Below, in pieces: positions 1-11,645 of a DNA stretch of 64,000 bases. A model generated the notes under the pieces. That model did not search any database, was not told where the DNA came from, and was given only the letters and a program-made list of their open reading frames with translations. Source of the stretch: Bifiguratus adelaidae (lineage: Eukaryota; Mucoromycota; Endogonomycetes; Endogonales); assembly GCA_002261195.1 (NCBI GenBank), contig MVBO01000001.1:384051-448050 (forward strand), in the 5' to 3' direction. Both the position numbers and the translations under genes were made by a program. The stretch's first letter is position 1. Each line of letters begins with the position of its first letter.

Positions 1-32
1 TTCGCAAGCAGAGTTTTCAAGCATATTATACG

Positions 33-2667
33 ATGGGTCAAACACAATCGTCTTCCAGCGGCAATCCGTCATCAGCTCGTTTAGCTGACCAAAGAAGACG
101 ATTGGGACCACACACGGACCGAAATAGACGGCCAGCGGCTCGTGGAACCAACATAGATGCGGGTATATCGGGGCAAGAAGATGACTATACTGTCTCCGAT
201 CCCGCACAAAGCGAACCGATGACTTTGCCGCATCGCGCCATGCAAAGAGGTATGTAGCGATCTGCTTGGGTTCTAGTAACGTTGCAGTCTCACCTGACCT
301 CTCTTAGTCACTGATGGTGAATACTATCCTTTCGACAGCTTTTCGTCAACAGAGAGCACATCACACACACCATCAAGCATCGCCTTCCCACCGTCGTCAT
401 TTGACAGAAGTCACCGCATCGCTAATAGCCGTTTGCAAAGACGACAGAATCATAGTGCGTACCCCACTACGGCGAGTCGAACACCATCGTCGTCTAATGC
501 GCAACGCAACAACATTCGCGGTTTTACCTCTTCAACTTCCAACAGTTCCAGCGACTCAACTTCTCAATCAATTCCTGCAACCACCATGTCCCGATTACGT
601 AGATTGCATGAACGCCTCCGTGAGCGGCGAAATCATAGAGCCGGACAAAGTGCGCTACCGAACATATATCCACGAGTAGACGGACCTCACCAGCCGATCT
701 ACGGTTCCATCGAACAAGAGAACGATCTGAGCGTTTCGAATTCGTTACGCGTGTTACATGCAGACCCAGGTCAAACAATATATCATCGAAGAAGCGACGA
801 CAATATGACAACTGCTTCTGTAGAGCGCATGGATACTCGTGAGGAGACAAGTCATCAAGACAGAGAGTTTCAGACTAGGGTAAACGCGCCAAACTTGCAC
901 TTGTCTGCGGTTAGCGAAGGAGATCTACCACAAGACACATCGTTAGCTTCATCGCCCATGTCTATGCAAAGCGTTTATAGTGAGCGAGCCTCTGCACCCG
1001 AACTTGCTTGTCAACCTCCAGTCTCGGAAATACGATCACAAGCTCTCGATGAGCGGTTCTCAACTCCGCACGATGCGTCTAATCTGCCATCTGTTCAAAA
1101 CAATTCGATAGCTACTGCATCACACAACTTGAGCTCGGACGGCATGGTCGGCGTGCAGACGCTTTCCACTACCGGCAATTTCGATCAAGATGTGGACGAC
1201 CTTGCAGTTCGCGATGGCGGTTCAAATCCCAATGTCACTGACACTGCAATTTCCCGACCCCGTGACCAGTCCAGTGATTCAGATGTGCACATTGAAGAAT
1301 CTCATTCGGCCACTGATTTGACTGATTTGTCGGAATCCACATCCTCCGTTTCTGCGAATGGTTCAAGTCGCCACAGGCTCCTGAGCAGAATCTTGGCGGC
1401 TGCCTTCCCAGCAGTTTTGGGACGACTGTCGGATGATGCAAATGAAAGTGACATTAGACAATCGAACCTAAACACCGAAGATGAAAATGTAAGCACGGGA
1501 ACACTTAGACGCCGAAGAACATGGGGGGCGCATGAAGACGACTCGTCGACCTCTTCGACCTCTCGTCGCAATACGTCAGGACGAGATGCCATCTCTCTGA
1601 ATGGATTCGAGCAATTCCTCGATTTATTGGAAAATCAGAGCGATAATTTGAACGATGGAACCTCCGGAAATCAACCATCGTCACCCACAAGACGGCCCGA
1701 TTGGATGGATGGGGCAAATGGACGCAATGGTGCAAATGGTGCAAACGGCGTTTCCTCCTTCATACGCTTCCTCAGAATACCCTCACTCGATATACCGACA
1801 TCAGATTCGGCTTCCTCCGAGAGCAATGCAAACAACGGTGAATCAGCGGGTGCTGATAGAGGCAGTCGTTCCATGGTACCAGTTATCATCGTTGGGGTGC
1901 GTAGCCTTACACATCGAGAGCATTGGGATCGCCAAGATGACTCTGATCCCGCGCGTACAACGCGTCCACGATCTGTATCATCTTCCCTTACCTCACGGCA
2001 CCCGCTTACCGTGGATTTTGATGGTGTTCCCATCCCTCATGAGACGAACACAGCTACATCATCTCTTGCCCCTTCGATATCATCATCCATGATCCCATCA
2101 CGGCCCGTTGTGGATCCGCCTGCAGATTCCGATGCAAGTTCACAGCACTCCAATTCCGATGCAACCAGCGCAACTGGTGGTAGAGGTCAACGTGCTTGGG
2201 TAGTTTACATTTATGTGGCCAGACCCTACACAACAGACGGTACTCAGGACAACAACACTGATATGGCCGACTTTCTCCAAAACTTTCCCGCACAATCTGT
2301 TCTGCCAGGCTTATTGTCTGACAATCCTTCGTATGAGGACTTGTTGCTTTTAAGCATGTTGATGGGCAATGCTCGCCAATCTACAGCAACGCAAGCACAA
2401 GTAGAAAAGCAGATACCACAAACCCAATGGTCAATCAATCTCAAAGAAGAGGTGCTTGGCAATACAGAGCGTTGCCAAGTTTGTCTCACAGAGTATGAAG
2501 ATGGAGAAGATGTACGACTCCTCAATTGCAAGCACGTATTTCATAAGGAGTGTATCGACAAATGGTTGACAGAAGGCAGCAATCGTTGCCCTATATGTCG
2601 CGGAATGCCGGTCAATAGAGACGAGAAGCCGGCGGAGCGAGACGAAAGCGCAGAGGTTATAACCTAA
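33..2667 (+). CDS. RING-H2 finger E3 ubiquitin ligase, Ser-rich, possible N-myristoylation
   Basis: Two exons, 33-249 and 308-2667, joined in frame (858 aa). The first ORF ends just past its donor, and the second exon stays open upstream of its first Met, which supports the splice. The C-terminal RING (about residues 795-838) shows C-x2-C (CQVC), then CKHVFHKEC and CPIC, the C3H2C3 pattern that recruits E2 enzymes. The remaining roughly 790 residues are Ser/Thr/Asn/Asp-rich, low complexity and probably disordered. The N-terminus MGQTQS fits an N-myristoylation signal (Gly2, Ser6), so membrane attachment is plausible but inferred. No transmembrane segment was seen. Substrates are unknown. The gene converges on the Nudix gene. 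Confidence 0.85.
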
Positions 2668-2793
2668 GCGGCATGAATAGCAAAAATAGACCGCACATGG
2701 TTGCGACTGTGTATATACATTGATATATTGAGAGGGGTGTAAAGCGACTTGGCCTGTACATGTAAGCAGATAGAATACACCACTCAAGTAATG

Positions 2794-3563
2794 TTATAGG
2801 TGCGTCCTGTCCAGCTTAAATTGTCTTGCATGTACCGTTTGGAAAGCTCTCAACGCGTCTTGCATGAATTGCTTCTTTCCGATGCACGCCAGGGCCTCCT
2901 CTATCGTCATCTAAACATGCTCTGTAAGTGCTGTTATCAGCCACGCCTGGCACGCACCGATTGCCTAATTCTCAGGCTTTGCTCTGGCCATTCATCCAGC
3001 ACTTCATTCACCTCCATGGCATACACCCAATGCACAGTACCTGTCACATTGGGATTCTGCTTGCTAGGTTGGTCAAACCGGCCCACTTGAGCTGTAATTC
3101 GGCCGCGCAATCCCGCTAAGAAAATGCATAAGCATCTACTGGTGCAATAAGCGCCAACGCGGACCTTCTTCCCACGTCTCTCGAAGTGCAGCTTGCTCCA
3201 CGGTCTCGTCATTCTCCCAACCGCCTTTGGGCTACGAAAGAGGGAGATGAGCGTCCCTGGATCCTTCGCCTTGTACTGCGACTTACATAGACAAATCGCT
3301 TGGGATGCCTGCGACTGGATATGAGGATGACGAGACCCGTTTTAGCATCATAGGGTATGCATCCGGCTACCTGTACAACAAGATGCCAAGCGATGAGCCA
3401 CAAAGGTCAGCGCGCAACGTGAACAAGGCGTCAGGAACAAGGACAAGGAACGGCAAAGTGGTGTCAGTGCTAAGAATACTGAGAGCGGGAGAGACTGTAC
3501 CTGGCGTGCCAGAGATTCATCGTATACCTGTTTATTCCGTCCTGTACGGGCTTCAAGGCTCAT
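2794..3563 (-). CDS. Nudix hydrolase, diphosphoinositol-polyphosphate phosphohydrolase (Aps1/DIPP) type
   Basis: Five exons on the minus strand: 3563-3501, 3370-3287, 3231-3165, 3115-2958, 2910-2794 (162 aa). The Nudix box at about residues 51-73 is canonical, G-x5-E-x7-REUXEEXGU (GGWENDE, then RETWEEAGL), and holds the metal-binding glutamates. The preceding VAGCIPYD and the later segment [10 protein letters not shown], followed by MTIEEA, match the Aps1/DIPP subfamily. This subfamily hydrolyses inositol pyrophosphates and diadenosine polyphosphates. The length is close to that of yeast Aps1. A Met four codons upstream (3575) is an alternative start; 3563 was chosen because MSLEARTGR resembles family N-termini. 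The acceptor before the last exon must be at 2911-2912, because an earlier AG gives a stop. Confidence 0.88.
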
Positions 3564-3829
3564 GAGGTTGTCCAACGGGCTGCTTTGACAGACAAAACTG
3601 TCAGCAGGGAATGCGGCTCGAAAGAGGCGCAGTCACACTGTCAATTCAACTTTGGGACATGCAAAATGTGCTGTTGTCGAAACGTACGATCTATAGGCTG
3701 GTCGCAACATGATGATACATATTATACACTGGTTGAACAATAAGCTGCTGGTATATTTGTGGACAAACACCAGTCGTATCTCATGGGAATGCGCGGTCCA
3801 TTCCCGATTCTGGAATTTGCGCAATGAAT

Positions 3830-5254
3830 TTAAGCCTTGGGATAATTGGCCGTGAAGAGACTTGCTAGGGTTCTGCGAGCTCCCACAAAAGGCTTACGGC
3901 CATGCATGGCTGTGTAGTTGTCAACGAGAATAATTTGCCCGTTGGCATGCGGGAAGACGACCAGGAGCTCCTCGGCGATGTCGACAATAGTTTGCTTGAT
4001 CTCTCGGGTGATTTCAAAGTCATCGATGGTGTACTTGGCTTCAGAGTGACCGCGAGGGAGTCCTTCGAATTCAACGTCACGGCTACACGGAAGAAGCACG
4101 GTCAGGACCGGCACATGAAAGGTACAGGTTTGACAGGGCTGGATAACTCACATGAACGCATAAAAGTCGCCAAGCAAATGAGTAAATAGCGCCTTCTCGC
4201 CTGTCAAGGGATGAGCACGAATGCCTGGGACAACGACGTTGGTCTTCAAGCCGCCATCCTCAGTCCACTCCCACTCCAAGTTCAGACGCTTCAATTCAGC
4301 TTCAACGACAGCCTTGTCGTCAGAGTAAAATGCAGACTTCCAGGAGCGACCAACGACGGCCAATGGCTTGTCTTCCGCGGGGTAGTAGCGTTCGGTACGA
4401 TAGCCCTAAGGCGCAATTTAGTACATGTGTAACCTCGACAACTTAAGTGGGGTCTCATGAGGGCACGTGTTGTATCACCCTAAATTGCCATTTCAGGAAC
4501 TTTTGCTGGACTGTTCCACGCAACGGAACGAGTTCATTTCCCGACCTCTGATAGCGATTTGGCAGAAGGGGGGCGCCACACTTCCGTAACTTCGGCAAAA
4601 GGCGTCTGGATATACTAACCTTGGTTTCCAACGCTTCAATGAACTTGGGGCAAGCCTCCTTGACTCTGTTGTATAGCTCCACAGAGTGCAAGAGTGGAGT
4701 TTCTCCACCCGTTTGCGGAACGACGTCGCCGTAGAATAAAAGAACATCGGGGAAGTTGGTGGATTGAGCGAGCTCATGATGGGGATAGATCTCGTACTGG
4801 GGAGCCATTTCCGAAGCAGTTGCAACACGCTCGGCAATCTGTTGACGAGAAGCAGCGCCGTTGACATACTTGAAGTCACTCCAAGGTAAAACTATGCAGA
4901 GAGATTAGCGACTATTACCTGATTCACGCGCATATCCTAGCGATTAGGCGGTGACTTACCCTTGACAAATTGACTCACATCTTCACCTCCATGGATGGGA
5001 AAGTGCTGAAGGACAATTGCGCCATGATCCTTCAACAAGGTGGCAATCTCCTGCTGATGCTCCTTCACCCACTTTACAACATCGCTGGCGTCTTCACCTT
5101 CGACGAATTGAGACTCAAGAACAAGGGGGAATGGCTTGCCATTGTATGTGCGTTGACCTGGCACACTGCTTTGACGCGTTTTGGGAATGTAAGGTGCAGG
5201 GACCTCGGCTTGGAGCGCGGAGCCTTGGGGAGCAACGGAAGCAACAGTAGCCAT
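3830..5254 (-). CDS. TauD/TfdA-family Fe(II)/2-oxoglutarate dioxygenase (clavaminate synthase-like)
   Basis: Four exons: 5254-4960, 4891-4620, 4405-4152, 4082-3830 (357 aa), all GT-AG and in frame. Iron ligands are visible as H-x-E in YPHHELAQ (about residues 136-138) and the distal His in AMHGRK (about 334). The 2-oxoglutarate-binding Arg is in GARRTLA (about 344). The order and spacing match the clavaminate-synthase-like branch of TauD/TfdA proteins, soluble oxygenases of about 330-360 aa. The substrate cannot be deduced; most fungal members are uncharacterised. No signal peptide is seen. It lies upstream of and on the same strand as the Nudix gene, with 266 bp between them. Confidence 0.88.
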
Positions 5255-5920
5255 GGTTACGATGTGTTTATGCGTAAGCTTTGAAAGCGAGAGACAAGAC
5301 GTCCAAGTAAGCTAGGAAGCGGCAGACAGCAGCAGTCTCCTATGGGCGGTAAGCAAGAGATGGTCTTCTTGTAGGAGGAAAATCAGTCTTTAAATATGTC
5401 CAAACCTCTTGGATGTGACACCATCCCTCCCAAATCGGTCGGAAAATTGTGGAGCGAAAACCCTTACCCTGGCCAGTTGATTGCGCAGTTGATTGCGCAC
5501 GAATTTTCTGGATCACGCAATTTGGCATTAATGGGCTTGGGGAATTCGCATGAATCGGCATCCACTCAAGGAGTTGTCGAACCTGCGCTGTTTACCAAAC
5601 GAGAAAGAATTCGGCATGTTAAAAGCTATACTGGCTTGAAGAGATATGCCTGCTACCGGAGGAGTTGACAGACCGTTTCTACTATATCGAAGGCTCCGAA
5701 CTTGTAAGGTTTCCTATACGCCAACTGAACAATATTGCATTCTTCAGCGCATCTGCGAAAGAGATGTACTGAACATAACACTGCCGAACATACGCTCAAG
5801 TACGATTGCGTGCACCAGCTTAAGAACCCTCCTTGTAAGGTTGTGGCCGACAATACCATTTATAACAATCACGTGATGTTACGAATAAGTTGGCTAATCA
5901 AAGGTTCCTTAACATCGAAA
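5255..5920. other. Intergenic, upstream of the dioxygenase gene and the tRNA
   Basis: No ORF here resembles a protein. It contains the dioxygenase 5' flank and the tRNA 5' flank. A CACGTG hexamer (E-box type) lies at about 5871-5876. No clear TATA box for the dioxygenase was seen. Confidence 0.5.
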
Positions 5921-5991
5921 GCAATCTTGGTTTAGTGGTATAATTCTCGCCTGCCACGCGGGAGACCCGGGTTCGATTCCCGGAGATTGCA
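5921..5991 (+). tRNA. tRNA-Gly (anticodon GCC)
   Basis: A 71-nt cloverleaf. The acceptor stem GCAATCT pairs with AGATTGC, followed by discriminator A. The D-arm contains the A-box-like TTTAGTGGTA. The anticodon loop is CTGCCAC with anticodon GCC, and the T-arm is GGGTTCGATTCCC (B box). There is no intron. A T-rich run (ATTTTTG) directly after the gene is a good Pol III terminator. The sequence is close to the conserved eukaryotic tRNA-Gly(GCC). Confidence 0.97.
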
Positions 5992-7197
5992 TTTTTGTTT
6001 TCCACTTTTTCGTTCGCTGTCCACTCAGAATGTCGAAAATTGCTCTAGCTCTTACTGCTCCCCCTCTCAAAACTGGGGAAAGGTGGCAAGCGAATGACTC
6101 AACGTACATGTATAACCAACTTTGTTTTCAAGCACTCTTGTTGCCTTGAAGTCGCCAACTCTGGCGTCACTGAAGTGCCAATTGGTCACGCCGTCAAGAA
6201 CCTCCCCGAGTAATTTGGTCTTCACCATCTTTTACTGCAAAAGGGTGGTAACTACACCGTTACTTCTCTTACGGAGAAAGAAGCCAGTAATTTTGCGTCG
6301 TTCCCGCTCACTGTGGGTGAGCTCCACGTCACGACATACCAATTCGCGTTTGTGCCCTACCACTTCAAGGTCATCGAGTTTCATTTACAAGGCCTCTCGA
6401 GCTCATGACCATCGACACATTCATGAGTCGTCACGCCAATTTTTGCCGAATATCGGAAAATTATGGCTCCTTGATTCACAGAGTTCTCCATTGCTGCACG
6501 CGTATTAACCGGCGAACTCGATATCGTAATCGAATGCGTCACTGACGAATTGAGTCTGCCTCCTCGCTTCATTGGCTACACTTTCCCGGGTTCCAACCAT
6601 GAGTTCTGCGCTCGGAGCTCACAGGTCAGATCATTGCTTCCACGCATCCCTGCGTTTACTCTGCTGGCAGGCATCTGCGTGCTGAATGCATCTCTGCCCC
6701 TGGGTGTCACCACGCTTTCTCCCAGGCAAACTCGCCTATGCGGTGTTCTTATGCTCGAAAGCGCGAACCTCTCTGTTTGCCCACTCCAGCATGGTAAACC
6801 GATGAACAAATGCCCAACTTCCTAGGTAGTGGAGAATTTTAGACGGTCCGTTACTCCATTATAAAACAACCATTTTCTCCTAACGATACCGAATGCTTGC
6901 CTCGAAGCTCTCCACAGATCGATTCGACGGAGAGAGAGCCATAGAGCTAGCTTAGCAGGATGAGCAGGATCCGCAGGACCACTGAGTGCATACTCTTCTT
7001 GCCTTGGGGAAAAGCCTCACTGTCCGTCATCACCTGTCAAGTATATTACGTGAATAACCATACAATTGCCGGTCAATAATTCCATGAGCTTGCAGAGTCT
7101 CGCAGTGCACACATTTTGCCTACGTCATCATTTCCAACTGCAGTCCATTGATCGAGTTAAGTCGAACACTTGGAGACGCGCACAAGCACCACTGACA
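5992..7197. other. About 1.2 kb without a recognisable gene; possible degraded coding remnant at 6.13-6.40 kb
   Basis: In one plus-strand frame (about 6130-6400) the translation looks protein-like but is interrupted by a stop near 6210, with segments such as GHAVKNLPE and SLTEKEASNF. No family was recognised, and no start or splice pattern restores a gene. From 6550 to 6830 only short, compositionally unconvincing ORFs occur. The last 200 bp are the RBX1 promoter side. Confidence 0.4.
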
Positions 7198-7887
7198 ATG
7201 TCGGCGATGGACGTGGATCAGGCACCGGTGGACGTGATAAACAATGATACTGCTGTGGTAGAGAAGGAGGCAAAGGGAAAGGGCAAGAGTAAAGATGCCA
7301 ACCGACAGCGGTTCGAAGTCAAAAAGGTAAGCCGAGTGGCATCACTCGTTGTTCAACTGGCTAATGTGGTCCATGACTTGACTAGTGGAACGCAGTCGCC
7401 TTGTGGGCTTGGGGTATGTGTCTTGTGTGAACTTGTTGCTTTGCAAGTCGAATCTGAACTGTGCTTCTCTCTAGACATTGTCGTTGATAACTGCGCCATT
7501 TGCCGCAATCACATTATGGACCTCTGTAAGCACCTTGCCTTCTATTATGCGGTTCTCCCAGGGTTGTATGACTAACTCGTCACCTAGGTATTGAATGTCA
7601 AGCCAATCAAGCGTCTGTCACGTCGGAAGAATGTACTGTAGCCTGGGGTATATGCAATGTGAGTATGCAGGGCACCGCAGGCGCCTTTGACTTAACGATT
7701 CGTAAACAAGTGGCTGACACTATGTATAGCACGCCTTCCACTTCCATTGTATATCACGATGGCTCAAGAGCCGACAAGTATGTCCATTGGATAACCGGGA
7801 ATGGGAATTTCAAAAGTAAGTCCTTGTCTTGACATTTGGAGCTGTCAATTAATCACTTTCACTTTGCAATCCAGATACGGGCGATAA
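7198..7887 (+). CDS. RBX1: RING-box protein 1 (cullin-RING ligase subunit)
   Basis: Six exons: 7198-7326, 7386-7413, 7475-7525, 7588-7658, 7730-7815, 7875-7887 (125 aa). From exon 2 on, the protein is nearly the invariant RBX1/ROC1 sequence: [11 protein letters not shown] (the cullin-binding strand), [32 protein letters not shown] and [12 protein letters not shown]. These include the three-zinc RING-H2 ligands with the extra Cys insertion. RBX1 recruits E2 and NEDD8-E2 to SCF and other cullin ligases in nucleus and cytosol. The first 43 residues are a variable K/D-rich tail. The start ATG at 7198 begins MSAMDVDQ; an upstream Met in a different frame is not needed. The final exon codes only the last few residues. 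Confidence 0.97.
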
Positions 7888-8038
7888 ACTACATGTATAT
7901 ATCCCATGTACATTACTTTGCGGTCTGAGGTCGTATCGTACAGCATTAAATGCGGAACTGGCGACCCGTTGTGGACATCCGCCACATTTTGCTTCAGTGA
8001 AGACTTAATTTATAGTTGTAGCAGAAACTACAACGCGA

Positions 8039-9041
8039 CTAATTTACTAGTCCTATTCCCCTATGAGCGCGGTTCGCCAGGACAAGTCTCACAACATGAT
8101 CATACATGAGACCAGCCAACAACCCTCCGCACATGGGTGCAACTAAGGGAACCATGTGTAATATTTGCGAGCAGAAAAGACTTTCCAGCCCCAGCCGGTC
8201 ATGGACATGAGTACTCTCGGTTCAAAGTCCCTAGCAGGATTCAAGGCGAAGCCAGTCTGTGAACCAACCGAAGCGCCAATGGCCATAAGCGCCAATCCAA
8301 CAACCACAGGCTGAAAATCGGGCCCGGCAATCGAATCATCGTCACTTGTTGCCAATACAACAGTGACCAACAAGAAGGTCCCAACCAATTCGGTAAAGAA
8401 AGCGCCGAACGTACCGACCCAGGGCTCAGGATAAGTAGCAAAGATGGCTCGCGTCTCATGCGTATAGCCACCGTGGTTTGAATGGCGCAGGGATGGAAGG
8501 TAGACGAGATAGACAATCAAAGCGCCTACAAAGGCACCAAGAAATTGACCAATGATGTAGACAGGTACTTTGGCCCAGGAAAACCCTCGAAAAATGGCGC
8601 GCGTCAGTGTGACGGCGGGATTGAGATGAGCGCTCTACAACAATGATTGAGTAACGCCTCGGACTCGATCTCATTATCACGTACCGATACTCCACCAGCA
8701 ATGTAGCAAGCCAGAGTCAGACCGATACCAAAGCCAAAATTGATGGCGATCCAATCGCCTTTCTCCCCTCCACTGAGCACGGTGGATGCTTTAAACATGG
8801 GATGAATTATCGATGGTTAAGATCAATAAGCACTTACCAATCGTTCCTGTACCAAACATCACAAAGGCTGCCGTACCAAGGAACTCTGCTGCTCCCTCAC
8901 GGTACTAGAGTTGCGGAAAAGATTTAGCATCCATACCTGGCAGACACTGGCATCTTGTTAACTCACATGCCCTTTGATATTATCCCAAGCTGACATGGCT
9001 TCATTACGAACATTGTTCAGTAGGGGTTGTCTTTCGGCCAT
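8039..9041 (-). CDS. Aquaglyceroporin (MIP family) with apparent 1-nt frameshift near the C-terminus
   Basis: Four exons: 9041-8967, 8904-8838, 8788-8685, 8634-8039. The major-intrinsic-protein fold is shown by EFLGTAAFVMFGTGT (helix 1), the first NPA box in SAHLNPAVTLT, and the second in ALNPARDFEPR. Asp after NPAR marks glycerol-conducting GlpF/Fps1-type channels; the usual next Gly is Glu here. About 281 aa are expected. In the last exon the frame breaks at about 8152-8153: the reading frame stops directly after YYTWFP, while the next frame continues with VPLVAPMCGG and MYDHVV, the expected family sequence, to a stop at 8039. One G in a GGG run appears missing. This is either a sequence error or a very recent lesion. 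Role: glycerol and water flux across the plasma membrane. Confidence 0.85.
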
Positions 9042-9098
9042 ACTTGACTTGAGGTTGTAGAGAGTGAAGGTATGGGTATTCGGCAGCCGGTTACGCCC

Positions 9099-9107
9099 AA
9101 TATATAG
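9099..9107 (-). promoter_or_regulatory. TATA-box candidate for the aquaglyceroporin gene
   Basis: On the minus strand a TATATATT-like element lies about 60 bp upstream of the start codon at 9041. It is the only such element in the short 5' flank. Position is plausible for a fungal core promoter with a short leader. Confidence 0.35.
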
Positions 9108-9347
9108 ATTCATGCAGCCTTTCGGCACTCCTCGAGAAAATTTCCCAATAAGGGATTCGACTTTATGAGCGCGCGCGAAACTTAAACGTCTGGGGAATTT
9201 GCAATTAAAAGAGGATAGGATGATTGGCAAAAGGGATTCTGGGGATATATCCATATTTACACAGAAAAGATTACGACAATTTGCTGAGGGATTGATCAAG
9301 TATGACGATGGGCTACTGCTGTCCAACCAAATGCAACAATTGACCCT

Positions 9348-10918
9348 TCACGCCTTCACGCCTTCACTGGGTGCCGTCGGAGCATGCGCTTGATCTTTGT
9401 CCTCTCTCCATCCTTCATCCCATCCAATCGCAACTTTGTCCCACGGATCTTCGCCATTCCTGATTGTTTCCAATGTCATTTCAGCGGCATGGAGATACGG
9501 TTCATGAATCACTCCATAACCTGGAAACTGCAATGGCTCACTTCCCCAAAGTGCATCTGCCTGAACAATCGACCGGATAATCTTACATACATGTACTTCT
9601 TCGTGTTGGATGGTTGCATCAATGACGTGTGCCCAAGGGTTGGCTGTGTTGGTCTTGAGTTTGGTCTGATATCGATCCAGAACAACCGGGTGTAAAGCAG
9701 GACGACCACGCGAACAGTACCAAGCCAGAGTCATGGCCAAATGGGACCGCAGAAGCTGAGTCTGGTGAAACAACGACATACTAGGCAGCCAAGCTTGAAG
9801 CATCAGGATGGAAGTCACCGCATGCATGCTAAGGAGTGCAAGTCGGTAAGTGCAAACGCTTCAACGCGTCGCGGAAATCAAACATACAGGAAGAAGTCAA
9901 ACTTGATCTTTCGGCCAGGACGAGGCGACATTGCATATGCCATGATGCACGCTTGGTATAGTTCCTTGAGCCTTTCTTTTACATCCTGCTCCGATTCTGC
10001 TAAACAGTTAGCTTATGATTGACGCCTGTTTGGCTTAATGCTTACCCTGAAGCTCCCACATACTAGCGTACTTGATGATGTGAGGCAAAACACCATTTTC
10101 AATCACCTTGTAAATCTTTTCAGACTGTGATGGTTGAGGCAGAGTTTTTTCGATCTCCTTGTCGGCTTGGACTTCTTGAAAAATCTGGAGAACCGACTTC
10201 TTTTGACTGGAAGACAAGTGTAATGCGTTCAATGCCGATGTAATCCCAGGATCACCATCGTACTTGAAGTTTCCCTTCTTGTCATACATGGGAGCAAGTC
10301 GGCCGTGATGAACACCGGCTTGCGCCAGTCCCTCGGCGGCGAGAAGATCGGAGCCGAATTCCATGGCGTAGCCAATGACAATCAGTGGATGATATGCGCC
10401 AGCTATGACTCGGTACACCATGTCCGGATGGAACGCGTATTCTTCGACAACCTTGGCCCGACCATTCTTCTTTATTTCCTGAGTGAAGAACTCAAGCAGG
10501 TCGGTGTAATTGCTGTCACCAAGTGTTAGCCTTCTCAATAAGCGCAGAACCCCACTCACGTTTCATCGTCGCCAACAAACTCGTGGAAATTCTTGGACGT
10601 CAAGTTGAGACCTTTTGAAGGCAACTTTGCTCTTTGGTATCTTGCATGATCGTCGTAGATGGCTTGTAATCGCTCAGGACTCGCGCCTATTGAGAACGCA
10701 GCAAGAATATGATGACTCACGTGGCTACCAGGCACAGAGCGTTAGGCACTTGCATCCTAGTGGTCAATGACGTACTTGTGGAAACCACCGGTAGTATAAA
10801 ACACATGATGATCATCATAATCCTGCTTCAACAACGCCTCCACCTTCTCGCGACTCTTGACAGTTGGTCCAGGGAACCTTAGTCCATAAGGACTACTCAG
10901 GTGAATGCTAGTATCCAT
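9348..10918 (-). CDS. Questin-oxidase-like protein (DUF4243)
   Basis: Five exons: 10918-10776, 10724-10560, 10512-10046, 9999-9888, 9828-9348 (455 aa). Family hallmarks are the N-terminal FHNHVSHHILAAFSIGA, FHEFVGD, then HPLIVIGYAMEF with GVHHGRLAPMY, and C-terminal ALHPVV. These match questin-oxidase-like proteins (GedK/AflY family, PF14027). Characterised members perform Baeyer-Villiger-type oxidation of anthraquinones in Ascomycete polyketide clusters. No polyketide synthase or other cluster enzyme is next to this gene, so the substrate here is unknown. No signal peptide or membrane helix is evident. Start ATG 10918 was chosen because upstream frames are closed. Confidence 0.85.
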
Positions 10919-11645
10919 CCTTTTGGCCGCAGAACGATCACTGTCCCCACTTTTATGGATTCGTCATGCATCATTTGTGACAGCGATTTGGGTAAATTGG
11001 CCTGTTCCGACCATCGTAAGACGTGGTGTATCATCCGGGGGAACCTTGGTTCAGTGCGGGCATTAGTAAGACTATCCCAGGAATTGTCAGTATACATAAC
11101 AAACATTCAGGGTATCAGTCATGCATTCGAGTGCTGAGTCATGGCACGGCTGCAAACAGGATTTGCATCGCCCACTTTCTCACGCTTTGACATTACCAAT
11201 GGAGTACATTCAGGGTCCTTTCGATTGTGGCGAGAGTGTCAGGGAGATACAGTAAGTAAAATCTTGCGCGTCATTTCTTTTGCGGTAGTTTCTATTAACG
11301 CTCATTCGAAAGTAAATAGTGGAGTCAATTCGACAGCACGACGTGAACCTATTAGGTCTTACACGGCACCTAAGCAGTTCAACGAGCGTCTGTCACGTAG
11401 CCGCAATATTATCCTGTAAACACAATGTGTACTGTACAAATTTGGAGATCTTGCAGAACCGTTGCACGCTAGCTTCTAGTTGCTCCCCTAGCAAGCAAAC
11501 GTGCGGAGTTTGCAAGTTCTAGTTGCATTACTCTTGAATTAGAGAAGGTGTTGGGCTTGTGTTAATAGCACTGCCCGAGAGTGCGGAAATCGTCGTCGAG
11601 TTGCGTCGCCGATCGGACCTTCCCGTAAAACTGAACGTCACGGAC
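10919..11645. other. Divergent intergenic region between the questin-oxidase-like and CCCH/CHY genes
   Basis: About 0.7 kb with only short ORFs on both strands that do not look like protein. It must hold both promoters. No TATA box or repeat was recognised. Confidence 0.5.

Noticed and set aside
314-679. Plus-strand ORF overlapping the RING gene start
   Set aside because: Different frame from the spliced RING protein, whose exon 2 is open and in phase across the same bases.
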